From positions 1 to 64,000 of the forward strand of contig JAFZUY010000053.1 of NCBI GenBank assembly GCA_017618075.1: DNA of 64,000 bases. Direction: 5' to 3'. How positions within the stretch are numbered: position 1 is the stretch's first letter; each line of letters opens with the position of its first letter. The position numbers and the translations under genes were made by a program. Below the pieces are notes generated by a model that had not been told where the DNA came from, made no database searches, and saw only the letters and a list, made by a program, of their open reading frames with translations. Shown here piece by piece: positions 9,955 through 19,099 of the stretch. The stretch comes from Lachnospiraceae bacterium (GTDB lineage: Bacteria; Bacillota; Clostridia; Lachnospirales; Lachnospiraceae).

Positions 9955-12788
9955 CTCGGTACCTCAACCATTTCGTATGCTTCTACGATATCAAGCTCTT
10001 TGATGCCGTTAAATCCGTCGAATACAAGACCGCATTCGTAGCCTGCTTTAACTTCTTTTACATCATCCTTGAATCTCTTAAGTGAAGCAAGTTTGCCTTC
10101 GAAGATCTGCTCGCCTTCTCTGGTAATTCTTACAAGGCAGCCTCTCTTAACCATACCGTCAAGTACGTAAGAACCTGCGATATTACCGATGGCATTGGCC
10201 TTAAAGATTACTCTGACTTCGCAGTGACCGATTACCTTCTCTTCGAAGATAGGCTCAAGAAGTCCCTTCATGGCAGCTTCTACATCTTCGATAGCATTGT
10301 AAATTACGCTGTAGAGACGAACGTCAACGCCTTCTCTGTCAGCTGTATCCTTAGCCTGATTATCGATTCTAACGTTGAAACCTATGATGATTGCTTCGGA
10401 AGCCGATGCAAGAGTAACGTCGGATTCGTTGATTGCACCTACACCGCCGTGAATAACCTTAACAACAACTTCGTCATTGGAAATCTTTTCAAGTGACTGC
10501 TTAACCGCTTCAACCGAACCCTGAACGTCGGCCTTAACGATAATGTTGAGGTTCTTTAAGTTATCCTCTTTAATCTTGGTGAATACATCGTCAAGAGTCA
10601 TATGGCTCTTTGTATCTTCAATCTTCTGTTTCTTGTGTTCTGCAATATAAGTATCAGCAAAGTGCTTGGCATCCTTGTCGTTCTCATGAGCGATAAATGC
10701 ATCACCTGCGCTGGGAGCCTGATTAAGACCGAGAATTTCAACAGGTGTTGAAGGTGTTGCAACCTTAACATTTTCCTTCTTGTCGTTAATCATTGCTCTA
10801 ACCTTACCGTGAGCCTCACCTGCGGAAATGAAATCTCCGACTTTAAGAGTACCCTTCTGTACAAGTACCGTTGCTACAGGTCCTCTGCCTTTTTCAAGCT
10901 TAGCTTCGATAACAAGACCTCTGGCCTTTCTGTTGGGGTTGGACTTAAGCTCAAGGATTTCTGCCGAAATAAGGATGTTTTCAAGCAGGTTGTCAATTCC
11001 AAGACCCTTCTTAGCCGATACGGGAACAAAGATTGTATCGCCGCCCCAAGCTTCGGGATTGAGCTGATGATCCGTAGCAAGTTCGGTCATAAGCTGTGAA
11101 ATCTGAGGATAAGATGTCATATCCTTTGTCTTATCATCAAAATCGTAACCAATCTTATCAACTTTGTTTACAGCTACGATGATGGGAACGCCTGCTGCCT
11201 TTGCATGGCTTATAGCTTCTACTGTCTGAGGCATTACACCGTCGTCGGCTGCAACAACAAGTACTGCAATATCGGTACTTGTCGCACCTCTCATACGCAT
11301 GGCCGTAAATGCTTCATGGCCGGGTGTATCGAGGAATGTAATATTCTTGTCGTTAATCTTAACCTGGTAAGCACCGATATGCTGTGTGATACCGCCTGCT
11401 TCCTTGTCGATAACATGTGTATTTCTGATAGCGTCAAGGAGTGAAGTTTTACCGTGATCGACGTGACCCATTACACAGATAACGGGAGGTCTCTCAACGA
11501 GCTTGTCTTCGTTTTCGTCTTCTTCCTTAAGAAGCTCCTCGATAACGTCAACCTTTTCTTCCTTTTCGCAGAGGATATCGTATTCCATTGCAATTTCTTC
11601 AGCTTTTTCAAATGAAATCTCGGTGTTAACCGTTACGATTTCACCTGCAAGGAAGAGTTTTTTTACGATGGTTGAAGGCTGAAGTTTCATCTTGTCTGCA
11701 AGGTCTCTGATGGTAAGTACTTCGGGAAGTACAAGTACCTTGATATCGTCCTCGACTTTCTCAACCTTCTTTTCGGGCTTAATGAATGCGCCGGGCTTTA
11801 AGGTCTTGCCCTTCTGGCCCATTCCGTCTTCATATCTGTCGTCGTAATTGTTTTTCTTTCTGTCTTTTTCCTGAGAATTTCTTCTCTTGTCGTCTTTTCT
11901 CTTGCCGTCGCCTGCAGGAGCAGCAGGAGCCTGTGACTGATCAAATTTAGGATTTTTCTGGAATCTCGGAGGCTTTTGAGCATCCTTGTCGCCCTGCTTG
12001 TTAAATGCGGGCTTATCCTGTCTCTTAAAGTTGTCGTCTTTTCTTATATCTCTTTGCTGATTTCTCTGATTTCTGTTATCAGCTGATGGTGCCTCTGCGG
12101 GTCTCTTTGCTTCCTGGGACTGCGTATTTACAGGTGCAGGCTTAACCGGTGCCTGCTCTGTCTTAACGTTTGTATTTTCGGTAACATTTTCTGTTACTTT
12201 TGTTTCCTTAACTGTTTCAACCGGTTTGGAGGGTTTTACGGGGTGATTGGGAACTATATTAACGCTCGGTGTACCCGAAGGAGGTGTGGAGGGTTTAATG
12301 AGCCTGGTAGGTCCCTGGTTAATAGGTCTCTGAGTTGCTCTCTGAGGCTGACCCTGATTCTGGGCAGGTCTCTTCTGACCCTGTGCCTGAGGATTGCTCA
12401 TAAACTGAGGGTTAATCTTAAAGTTAAATTTAGGCTTCTTTGCTTCAGGCTTAGGCTCTTCTGCCTTTCTTTGAGGAGCGGGCTCAGATTTTACGGGCGC
12501 CGCTTTAGCTTCTGCCTTGGGCGCTGCTTTGGCTTCTGCTTTTTCTTCTTTTACGCTCTCAGCTTTTGCAGGCTCTGCCTTAGCCTTTGTGCTTTCTTTC
12601 TTCTCTGCCTTAGCCGGTTTTTCTTCCTTTGCACCGGACTTTTTAAGAAATGCATTCTTTACGGTCTGCATCTCCTCGTCAGACAAATTCTTGGTAGCGG
12701 CCTTGCATTCTATGCCTAAATCATTTGCAAGCGCGATAATATCCTTGCTTGTCGCTCCCAATTCTTTGCTTAATTCACTTATCTTCAT
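9951..12788 (-). CDS. infB: translation initiation factor IF-2
   Basis: 945-aa GTPase that places fMet-tRNA on the 30S subunit. An IF2-N domain occupies residues 1-50, followed by a long Lys/Ala/Glu/Pro/Gln-rich disordered stretch (about 55-345), a second IF2-N-like segment, and the G domain with [18 protein letters not shown] and NKVDK. Domains II-IV follow, ending near [16 protein letters not shown]. The long linker explains the large size. Start is preceded by GGAGGTGG. The gene follows rplGA by 26 nt. Confidence 0.97.
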   Translation of the reverse strand: MKISELSKELGATSKDIIALANDLGIECKAATKNLSDEEMQTVKNAFLKKSGAKEEKPAKAEKKESTKAKAEPAKAESVKEEKAEAKAAPKAEAKAAPVKSEPAPQRKAEEPKPEAKKPKFNFKINPQFMSNPQAQGQKRPAQNQGQPQRATQRPINQGPTRLIKPSTPPSGTPSVNIVPNHPVKPSKPVETVKETKVTENVTENTNVKTEQAPVKPAPVNTQSQEAKRPAEAPSADNRNQRNQQRDIRKDDNFKRQDKPAFNKQGDKDAQKPPRFQKNPKFDQSQAPAAPAGDGKRKDDKRRNSQEKDRKKNNYDDRYEDGMGQKGKTLKPGAFIKPEKKVEKVEDDIKVLVLPEVLTIRDLADKMKLQPSTIVKKLFLAGEIVTVNTEISFEKAEEIAMEYDILCEKEEKVDVIEELLKEEDENEDKLVERPPVICVMGHVDHGKTSLLDAIRNTHVIDKEAGGITQHIGAYQVKINDKNITFLDTPGHEAFTAMRMRGATSTDIAVLVVAADDGVMPQTVEAISHAKAAGVPIIVAVNKVDKIGYDFDDKTKDMTSYPQISQLMTELATDHQLNPEAWGGDTIFVPVSAKKGLGIDNLLENILISAEILELKSNPNRKARGLVIEAKLEKGRGPVATVLVQKGTLKVGDFISAGEAHGKVRAMINDKKENVKVATPSTPVEILGLNQAPSAGDAFIAHENDKDAKHFADTYIAEHKKQKIEDTKSHMTLDDVFTKIKEDNLKNLNIIVKADVQGSVEAVKQSLEKISNDEVVVKVIHGGVGAINESDVTLASASEAIIIGFNVRIDNQAKDTADREGVDVRLYSVIYNAIEDVEAAMKGLLEPIFEEKVIGHCEVRVIFKANAIGNIAGSYVLDGMVKRGCLVRITREGEQIFEGKLASLKRFKDDVKEVKAGYECGLVFDGFNGIKELDIVEAYEMVEVPR

Positions 12789-12814
12789 TCAACCACCTCC
12801 GAATCCGATTGAAA

Positions 12815-13135
12815 TTAATTCTTTATGTCTTTCTGCGAAATCTGTTTGTTAACTGCGTTCGCAAAACCTTCGTCTGTAAGAACTACTGCCGCTCTTTCCT
12901 CGCAGCCGATGCATTTGCCGAGGTTATCCTTATTACCATAAAAGATAACAGGCACCTTCTTAAAAGAACACATATCGGTATAACTTTTCTTCGTGTTATC
13001 CGATGCATCCTCTGCCACAATTACGAGCTTTGCTCTGCCTTTTTTTACTTCAGTTTCAACGCAGTATTCACCGCCCTTTAACTTGCCTGCTTTTTTTGCA
13101 AGTCCAAGTAAAGAGAGCACTTTATCATTGTTCAC
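12815..13135 (-). CDS. rplGA: L7Ae-family ribosomal protein YlxQ
   Basis: 106-aa RNA-binding protein of the L7Ae/L30e/S12e fold, recognised by LSLLGLAKKAGKLKGG at the N-terminus and the central LVIVAEDAS. The chosen start is GTG at 13135, with GGAG 7 nt upstream; this overlaps the end of rnpM by 11 nt and puts the conserved N-terminus at residue 1. A longer reading would add 12 unconserved residues. It probably binds kink-turn RNA, in an operon devoted to ribosome assembly. Confidence 0.88.
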   Translation of the reverse strand: MNNDKVLSLLGLAKKAGKLKGGEYCVETEVKKGRAKLVIVAEDASDNTKKSYTDMCSFKKVPVIFYGNKDNLGKCIGCEERAAVVLTDEGFANAVNKQISQKDIKN

Positions 13136-13397
13136 CGAACAACTCCTTAAAAGCTTCTTCAAAAAACTCACTGCCTACGGACATTTTAAAAGCCTTGTCA
13201 AGCGCGTGTGTTTTCTGTAATTTTTCAAAACATTCCTTATTTTTGCAAACATATGCTCCCCTGCCGTTAAGTTTCCCGGTAGGGTCGATTTTCACTTCAC
13301 CTTCGGGAGTTCTGACAATTCGAAGTAACTCTCTTTTGTCGCCGCTTTCCCTGCAGGCTACACATGTTCTTTTAGGAACTCTTTTATTCTGCATCAT
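13125..13397 (-). CDS. rnpM: YlxR family RNA-binding protein RnpM
   Basis: 90-aa basic protein of the DUF448 family, with KRTCVACRESGDKRELLRIV near the start, GRGAYVCKNKECFEKL around 45-60 and a helical tail. Members of this family have been linked to binding and modulation of RNase P RNA. The start ATGATG overlaps the nusA end by 14 nt, and its end overlaps rplGA, giving a chain of overlapping genes nusA-rnpM-rplGA. Confidence 0.9.
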   Translation of the reverse strand: MMQNKRVPKRTCVACRESGDKRELLRIVRTPEGEVKIDPTGKLNGRGAYVCKNKECFEKLQKTHALDKAFKMSVGSEFFEEAFKELFGEQ

Positions 13398-14607
13398 TAT
13401 TTTCGATATCCTCAGCTACACCTTCAGCATTCTCATAGTACTCTTCGTCTGTATACTCAGGTGCGTATCCTTCGTTCTCGTATTCTTCATCATACTCAAA
13501 CTCTTCCGCATCAGTAGAGAAACCGAATGCTTCTCTAGCCTGTGACTCGGACTTGATATCAATCTTAAATCCTGTAAGCTTTGCTGCAAGACGTGCGTTC
13601 TGGCCTTCCTTACCGATAGCAAGTGATAACTGTGTATCGGGAACGATTACCATAGCTTCCTTGCTCTTGGGATCTTCCTCGTTTACTGCAACAGCGATAA
13701 CCTGTGCGGGAGAAAGTGCATTCTGGATGAGTTCGTTTGCATCGGGGCTCCAGTTGATGATATCAATCTTTTCGCCGCCGAGTTCGTCAACGATAGCATT
13801 TACTCTGGTACCGTTAAGTCCAACGCATGCACCTACGGGATCGATGTTTTCATCCTTTGACCATACGGACATTTTTGTTCTGCTGCCCGGTTCTCTTGCG
13901 ATACCCTTGATTTCAACGATGCCGTCTTTGATTTCCGTAACTTCGGATTCGAAGAGTCTCTTAACAAATCCGGGATGTGTACGGGAAACAAGAATCTTGG
14001 GTCCCTTGGGTGTATTCTTAACTTCTGTTATATAAACTTTGATTCTGTCTGTAGGATGGAAATGCTCACCCTTAACCTGCTCGTTTTCATTTAAGATGGC
14101 ATCAGCCTTGCCAAGGTTAATAGAAATGCTCTTGCCGATGTATCTCTGAACTACACCGACAACTATATTGTTCTGCTTGGAATAATACTGGTCAAATACA
14201 ACGTTTCTTTCTTCTTCACGAATCTTCTGTAAGATAACGCTCTTTGCATGCTGTGTTGCGATACGTCCAAATTCCTTTGACTGAAGTTCGAATCTTACTA
14301 CATCACCTACTGCAGCTTTCTTTGCAACCTTCTTTGCGTCCTCAAGTGAAACCTCGGTAACGGGATCCGTAACGTCTTCTGCATTTTCGACAACGGTCTT
14401 CTCCTGATAAAGATGATATTCACCTGTCTCTCTGTCCATTTCAACGACGCAGTTTTCATCGTTGCCGAAATGTTCCTTGGCTGCTTTCTTAAGAGAGTTC
14501 TCAATTGCCTCAAACAACGTTTCCTTGCTGATTTCTTTTTCTTTTTCAAGTTCGTTGATCGCTCTTAAGAGTTCTTCGCTGTCCTTAACCTTATTTTCCT
14601 TTGCCAT
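13384..14607 (-). CDS. nusA: transcription elongation/termination factor NusA
   Basis: 407-aa RNA polymerase-associated factor. Order of domains: N-terminal RNAP-binding domain (1-125), S1 domain (about 130-200), then two KH domains with GSRTKMSV, DPVGACVGLNGTRV and LAIGKEGQNARLAAKLTG. After about residue 350 comes an acidic, Tyr/Glu-rich tail (EEFEYDEEYENE and onward) instead of the extra acidic repeats found in proteobacteria. Start has AGGAGG 8 nt upstream. It is the second gene of the rimP operon. Confidence 0.96.
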   Translation of the reverse strand: MAKENKVKDSEELLRAINELEKEKEISKETLFEAIENSLKKAAKEHFGNDENCVVEMDRETGEYHLYQEKTVVENAEDVTDPVTEVSLEDAKKVAKKAAVGDVVRFELQSKEFGRIATQHAKSVILQKIREEERNVVFDQYYSKQNNIVVGVVQRYIGKSISINLGKADAILNENEQVKGEHFHPTDRIKVYITEVKNTPKGPKILVSRTHPGFVKRLFESEVTEIKDGIVEIKGIAREPGSRTKMSVWSKDENIDPVGACVGLNGTRVNAIVDELGGEKIDIINWSPDANELIQNALSPAQVIAVAVNEEDPKSKEAMVIVPDTQLSLAIGKEGQNARLAAKLTGFKIDIKSESQAREAFGFSTDAEEFEYDEEYENEGYAPEYTDEEYYENAEGVAEDIENNDAE

Positions 14608-14624
14608 TAGATTATTCCTCCTAT

Positions 14625-15089
14625 CTAAAAATCAAGTGACAATTTTATTATCGCAATATCTTTTCTGTTAAATACTGTTTCTTTATCTTCAACGGTGATT
14701 GTAACCGTATTCTGATCAAATGCTTTTAAAATGCCGGTGAATTCTTTCTGCTTGTCAATCGGCTTGAAAGTTTTGATATCTACCGATTCACCGATTGCCT
14801 TTTCAAAGTGAATGTCTTTTTTAAGCTTTCTTCCGAGCCCCGGAGAAGATACTTCGAAAATATATGTTTCCTCAATGTAATCTTCTTTATCAAGTATAGT
14901 ATTGAATGCTCTCGACACTTTTTCACAGTCGTCGATTGTGACTCCGCCTTCTTTGTCGATATAGACTCTTAAGTACCAGTCACTGCCTTCTTTTTCAAAA
15001 TCGACATCGTAAAGTTCAACGCCTGCATCTTTTAGGATATCAGCAATCAGTTCCTTTGTTTTATTTTCGTATTCTTCGTGTTTTGCCAT
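14625..15089 (-). CDS. rimP: ribosome maturation factor RimP
   Basis: 154-aa 30S assembly factor. Conserved pieces are GVELYDVDFEKEGSDWYLRVYID (in part) near residue 22, the DCEKVSRAFNTILD region and YIFEVSSPGLGRKL near residue 80. It is the promoter-proximal gene of the rimP-nusA-rnpM-rplGA-infB-rbfA-nrnA-ribF operon; its mRNA has a leader with a stable hairpin. Ribosome binding site AGAGG. Confidence 0.95.
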   Translation of the reverse strand: MAKHEEYENKTKELIADILKDAGVELYDVDFEKEGSDWYLRVYIDKEGGVTIDDCEKVSRAFNTILDKEDYIEETYIFEVSSPGLGRKLKKDIHFEKAIGESVDIKTFKPIDKQKEFTGILKAFDQNTVTITVEDKETVFNRKDIAIIKLSLDF

Positions 15090-15120
15090 AATAAACCTCT
15101 TTTATATTTGGCATAAAAGA

Positions 15121-15144
15121 AAGTGGGTTTTTGACGACCCACTT
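15121..15144 (-). promoter_or_regulatory. hairpin in the rimP leader
   Basis: An 8-bp perfect inverted repeat AAGTGGGT/ACCCACTT with an 8-nt loop lies in the 5' untranslated region, about 25 nt downstream of the -10 box and about 30 nt before the rimP start. No U-run follows on the minus strand, so it is more likely a leader element than a terminator. Similar GC-rich hairpins ahead of rimP occur in other Gram-positives; their function is not clear to me. Confidence 0.6.
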
Positions 15145-15169
15145 CAGTAATTTACCTTATGCAACATTT

Positions 15170-15197
15170 ATGTTAACACAAAAATAATAAAAGTCAA
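15170..15197 (-). promoter_or_regulatory. rimP operon promoter
   Basis: Reading minus: -35 TTGACT (15192-15197), 16-bp spacer, -10 TAACAT (15170-15175, 4 of 6 consensus). The -10 lies inside a 14-mer that recurs upstream of the SmsC-like gene (32178). Confidence 0.6.
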
Positions 15198-15230
15198 GCA
15201 TATTTCCTTATTTTATGGTATTATAACAGC

Positions 15231-16199
15231 ATGGACGAAACAACAAAGCTTCAGGCTTATGACAATTTCAAAGAAATTTACGAACATGTAAACAGCGACT
15301 ATCCTCTCGCGGTTTATTTTGTCAAGCCCGATGAATACTTTTTAAATAACGTTCCATGGCACTGGCACGAGGAAATCGAAATCGATGTTGTGCGTGAAGG
15401 AAATGCCGTTTATACAATCGGTGACGACATCATAAAAGTTCCCGCAGGAAATGCAATTATCATAAAAAGCGACGTCTTCCATTCGATTAAATCCGAAGAC
15501 GGAGAATGCACGATTATCTCGATTATTTTTTCAAGCAGCATTCTTTTCCCAGAAAGCGTTTCACCGATGAGCGTTTCTTATATGACACCTTTTTCAAAGA
15601 TGCCTGACAAAGCAAAATTCATCAATCCTTCCGACAGAGTCGGCAAGGCTTTGTTTTCGTACATTGAGGATATCATTGATTATAACCTGGGCAGAGAGTA
15701 CGGCTACGAACTGCTTACAAAGTCCGCACTTTACCAGTTCTGGTTTCTCCTCGTAAAAGATATGCCCCACAAGGAATTTGCCAAAAAGAATGTGGAGAAT
15801 ATTTCAAAGACAAGTCTTGATGAAGAGCGCATGAAAGATGCAATTATGTTCATCCAGAAAAACTATTCCGACAATATCACTCTTGAGGATATTGCAGACA
15901 GCATTCATATTTCAAAGAGCGAATGCTGCAGACTCTTTAAACGTACCATTTCTCTTACGCCTTTTGAATATCTTACAAGATTCAGAATATTACAGGCATG
16001 CGATATTATGATCAAAAGCCAGAGGAACGATGAATCCATCTCCTATCTTGCGGGAGTTGTAGGCTTTAATTCTGCGAGCTATTTCAACAAACTCTTTAGG
16101 GAATACGTAGGCTGTACGCCCACTGAGTTTCGTAAGAAATCAAAAACCGAACGAAGAGATAAGCTCTCACCGTTCGGCATGTCTTTTTCACATATTTAA
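15231..16199 (+). CDS. AraC family transcriptional regulator with N-terminal cupin
   Basis: 322-aa one-component regulator. The first 110 residues form a cupin-type sensor (NVPWHWHEEIEIDVVREG and VPAGNAIIIKSDVFHSI), which in this family binds sugars or other small ligands. Residues about 205-310 are the double helix-turn-helix AraC domain, with ITLEDIADSIHISKSECCRLFK and the signature VGFNSASYFNKLFREYVGCTPTEFRK. It is transcribed divergently from rimP. No Shine-Dalgarno sequence precedes the ATG. Target genes are not evident from its neighbours, which are housekeeping. Confidence 0.9.
   Translation: MDETTKLQAYDNFKEIYEHVNSDYPLAVYFVKPDEYFLNNVPWHWHEEIEIDVVREGNAVYTIGDDIIKVPAGNAIIIKSDVFHSIKSEDGECTIISIIFSSSILFPESVSPMSVSYMTPFSKMPDKAKFINPSDRVGKALFSYIEDIIDYNLGREYGYELLTKSALYQFWFLLVKDMPHKEFAKKNVENISKTSLDEERMKDAIMFIQKNYSDNITLEDIADSIHISKSECCRLFKRTISLTPFEYLTRFRILQACDIMIKSQRNDESISYLAGVVGFNSASYFNKLFREYVGCTPTEFRKKSKTERRDKLSPFGMSFSHI
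16147..16177. terminator. bidirectional terminator overlapping the araC-type 3' end
   Basis: Arms CCGAACG and CGTTCGG with an inner AGAG/CTCT pair form a hairpin inside the last codons of the AraC gene, followed by CATGTCTTTTTC. On the minus strand the same hairpin is followed by TTTTTG, so it can also end the convergent diguanylate cyclase transcript. Confidence 0.65.
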
Positions 16200-16216
16200 T
16201 TCTTTCGTTTCACACT

Positions 16217-17158
16217 TTAATTTCCGTATTCAACAAATCTGTCCTTACCTAAGGACTTTGCTTTTTCGAGTGCTTCTTCGGCCTTTTTATAAAGTGTGAC
16301 GTAATCTTTGCCATCTTCAGGGAAATAAGATACACCGATGGAACAGGAAATCTTTAATTCCTCTCCGCCTTTAAGATAAGGCTTTCTGACGGTTTCGTTT
16401 AACTGCATCGAACGAAACTCCGTCGCTTCCTTCGTAGTATTTTTCATAAGAACCAGGAATTCGTCTCCGCCGATTCTTCCCTTAATATCGCTGTCACGAT
16501 ATGCTCTCTTTAATACCGAACCGAAGTATTTGATGAATTCGTCTACAGCATCGCCGTGGTCAAGTGAGAACTTCGTAAAATCATCGCAGTCAATCATAAC
16601 AAATGCGTGAAGTTCGTTTTCGGTTGAACCGCTTATAAATTCGGTAATGGATTCGTTAACCGCATCTTTGTTTAAAAGACCGGAAACCGCATCTCTTGCT
16701 GCCGGTTTGTTTGAATCCGCAGTTTTAACTTTGTTCTCTATAGTCTTCCTATAAAGCTCTTCATTTACGCGGTTGATTTCCTGTTGCGAAACAACCATTT
16801 CAGTCATATCGAACAGAACACCGTACACATTTTCTGAACCGTCGTTTTCAACTACGAGTCTTCCTTCAAATTCCATGAATCGTTCAGTTTCTTCCATAAT
16901 GCTCTTTACTCTGAAGGAAGCACTGCAGAAGTCATCGAAACCAAACTGGCCTTCGATTAATTCTTTTACGTTTTTTCTGTCTTCCTTGTAAATAAACATT
17001 TCAAAAGAATTGAAATATCTTTCAAGAAACGCTTTTTCGGAAAGTCCGAAAAGATTTAAAAGACCGTCTGAAACGAATACAAACTTATACGTCTTTCTGT
17101 CAAAGACGAAAAACGCACCGGGTATTCTGTTCATTAAATCCATTGATTCACTAATCAT
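16217..17158 (-). CDS. PAS-GGDEF diguanylate cyclase
   Basis: 313-aa cytosolic protein predicted to make cyclic di-GMP from two GTP. A PAS-like sensor covers about residues 8-125. A short linker leads to a GGDEF domain (about 155-313) with the intact active-site motif GGDEF at 230-234 and an RxxD inhibitory site (RDSD, 221-224) exactly five residues before it, so feedback inhibition is expected. No membrane helix is present. It follows prfA by 32 nt on the same strand with a strong GGAGGGG site and is likely cotranscribed with release-factor genes. Confidence 0.88.
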   Translation of the reverse strand: MISESMDLMNRIPGAFFVFDRKTYKFVFVSDGLLNLFGLSEKAFLERYFNSFEMFIYKEDRKNVKELIEGQFGFDDFCSASFRVKSIMEETERFMEFEGRLVVENDGSENVYGVLFDMTEMVVSQQEINRVNEELYRKTIENKVKTADSNKPAARDAVSGLLNKDAVNESITEFISGSTENELHAFVMIDCDDFTKFSLDHGDAVDEFIKYFGSVLKRAYRDSDIKGRIGGDEFLVLMKNTTKEATEFRSMQLNETVRKPYLKGGEELKISCSIGVSYFPEDGKDYVTLYKKAEEALEKAKSLGKDRFVEYGN

Positions 17159-17190
17159 TGATAGCCCCTCCGAAGAATAGTCAGTTAAGA

Positions 17191-18270
17191 TTAACCTTCC
17201 TGCTCGTTTAATTTTACAAGCTTTGCAGCCTGGTCCGCAGCGATGCAGGCATCAAGTATTTCACCTATATCCCCGTTCATAATCTTGTCGAGTTTGTAAA
17301 GTGTCAGATTGATTCTGTGGTCGGTTACTCTTCCCTGAGGGAAGTTGTAGGTTCTGATTTTTTCAGATCTGTCGCCCGTACCTATCTGGCTCTTTCTAAG
17401 TTCTGCTTCGGCATCATGAGCCTTCTGCTGTTCAAGGTCATAGAGTTTTGCACGAAGGAGTGCAAAAGCCTTTGCCTTGTTCTGAATCTGAGACTTCTCA
17501 GTCTGTGAATAAATAACTATACCTGTCGGATAATGTGTAAGTCTGACCGCAGAGTCCGTGGTGTTGACGCACTGTCCGCCACAGCCCGACGCACGCATAA
17601 CGTCGATTCTTATATCTGCTTCGTTTATTTCAACTTCAACTTCTTCAACCTCGGGCATTACCGCTACGGTAACAGTGGATGTATGAATTCTTCCGCCCGA
17701 CTCGGTCTCGGGAACTCTTTGTACTCTGTGTACACCCGACTCGTATTTAAGTTTGGAATATGCACCGTTTCCGGTGATCATAAATTCTACTTCCTTCATA
17801 CCGCCGATACCGATTTCGTCCACATTGACGGTTTCAACCTTCCATCCCTGGCTCTCGGCATAATGAACATATAATCTGTACATTTCGGCTGCAAATAGTG
17901 CTGCTTCATCTCCGCCCGCACCGGCTCTTATTTCAACGATAACGTTCTTGTCATCGTTAGGGTCTTTGGGCAAAAGAAGAATTTTTAATTTCTGCTCAAG
18001 TTCTTCAACGCTTGCTTTTGCTTCGTTTAATTCTTCTTTTAACATTTCCCTCATTTCCTCGTCGCTTTCGGCATCGAGCAGTTCAAGGGAATCTTTAATT
18101 GTTTCTTTTGCTTTTTTATATTCTTTGTATGCTTCTACAATCGGAGTGAGGTCACTCTGTTCCTTCATCAGCGCTCTGAAGCGTGTCTGATTGTCCGTTA
18201 CTCCGGGAGACTGTAATTCTCCCATCAGTTCCTCAAACCTGATAAGCAAATCCTCAAGTCTGTCAAACAT
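17191..18270 (-). CDS. prfA: peptide chain release factor 1
   Basis: 359-aa RF1 that recognises UAA and UAG. Seen are the anticodon-like tripeptide region [14 protein letters not shown] (PET in the PxT position), the GGQ motif in [17 protein letters not shown] whose glutamine is the target of PrmC, and the C-terminal [15 protein letters not shown]. Length is standard. It starts 4 nt after prmC, with AAAGGATAG upstream. Confidence 0.96.
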   Translation of the reverse strand: MFDRLEDLLIRFEELMGELQSPGVTDNQTRFRALMKEQSDLTPIVEAYKEYKKAKETIKDSLELLDAESDEEMREMLKEELNEAKASVEELEQKLKILLLPKDPNDDKNVIVEIRAGAGGDEAALFAAEMYRLYVHYAESQGWKVETVNVDEIGIGGMKEVEFMITGNGAYSKLKYESGVHRVQRVPETESGGRIHTSTVTVAVMPEVEEVEVEINEADIRIDVMRASGCGGQCVNTTDSAVRLTHYPTGIVIYSQTEKSQIQNKAKAFALLRAKLYDLEQQKAHDAEAELRKSQIGTGDRSEKIRTYNFPQGRVTDHRINLTLYKLDKIMNGDIGEILDACIAADQAAKLVKLNEQEG

Positions 18271-18274
18271 TTTT

Positions 18275-19099
18275 CTATCCTTTCAACACGGCCGTAACAA
18301 CTCTGTCAAGACCGTTTAAATCCTTAATAACTTTAATCTCTGTGTAACCGTTTTCTCTCAAAAGACTGCTGACACTTTCTCCCTGATCGAAACCGATTTC
18401 CATCATCAGGGAAGCATCGGCATTTAAGTATCCTTTAGCTTTATCGGCTATAATCCTGTAATAATTAAGACCATCTTCTCCTCCGCAAAGTGCGTTATAT
18501 GGTTCATATTTCTTTACCTTTTCATCCAGCCCTTCAATTACCTCTTTGGGTATATAAGGAGGATTGGATACAATTACGTCAAATCTTCCTTCGATGTTTT
18601 CAAACATATCGCTTTCGATAAATGTTACATCAAGCGAAAGATTCTCTTTATTTTTCTTCGCAGTTGCAAGTGCGGCTTTACTTATATCGCTTGCAAATAC
18701 GCACAAATCATTTCTTTCATGTTTTACGGAAAGCGCTATACATCCGCTACCCGTGCAAAGGTCTAAAAGCTTTGCATCTTTGGGTGCATTTTTAATAATC
18801 TCTTCAACGAGCACTTCCGTATCAAAACGCGGTATTAAAACCGCATTGTCGCAAAGAAACTCAAGACCGTAAAAGAAAGTCTTTCCGGTAATGTACTGCA
18901 CAGGTTCTCCCGAATTTCTCCGATTAATTAAAGAAAAGAATTTCTCTTCCTCTTCTTTTATGAGTTCTCTCTCAGGATGTGCAAACAAATCGTTTCTATC
19001 TGTACCCATTACGTATTCAAGAATAATGGCGCATTCAATATCCGCTTCATCGGATACAATGCGTTTTCTTCCTTCATCGTAAGCTTCTCTATAAGTCAT
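18275..19099 (-). CDS. prmC: release factor glutamine methyltransferase
   Basis: 274-aa SAM-dependent enzyme that methylates the GGQ glutamine of RF1 and RF2. Motifs: [14 protein letters not shown] (SAM binding) and the catalytic [11 protein letters not shown]. The start chosen is the ATG at 19099 ([10 protein letters not shown]), which overlaps the DUF1385 stop by 11 nt and matches family length; a longer reading would add 22 residues inside the upstream gene. It directly precedes its substrate gene prfA. Confidence 0.94.
   Translation of the reverse strand: MTYREAYDEGRKRIVSDEADIECAIILEYVMGTDRNDLFAHPERELIKEEEEKFFSLINRRNSGEPVQYITGKTFFYGLEFLCDNAVLIPRFDTEVLVEEIIKNAPKDAKLLDLCTGSGCIALSVKHERNDLCVFASDISKAALATAKKNKENLSLDVTFIESDMFENIEGRFDVIVSNPPYIPKEVIEGLDEKVKKYEPYNALCGGEDGLNYYRIIADKAKGYLNADASLMMEIGFDQGESVSSLLRENGYTEIKVIKDLNGLDRVVTAVLKG

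Noticed and set aside
12815-13171. An ATG start at 13171 for the L7Ae-family gene
   Set aside because: It lies deep inside rnpM and adds 12 unconserved residues; GTG at 13135 has GGAG at the right distance.
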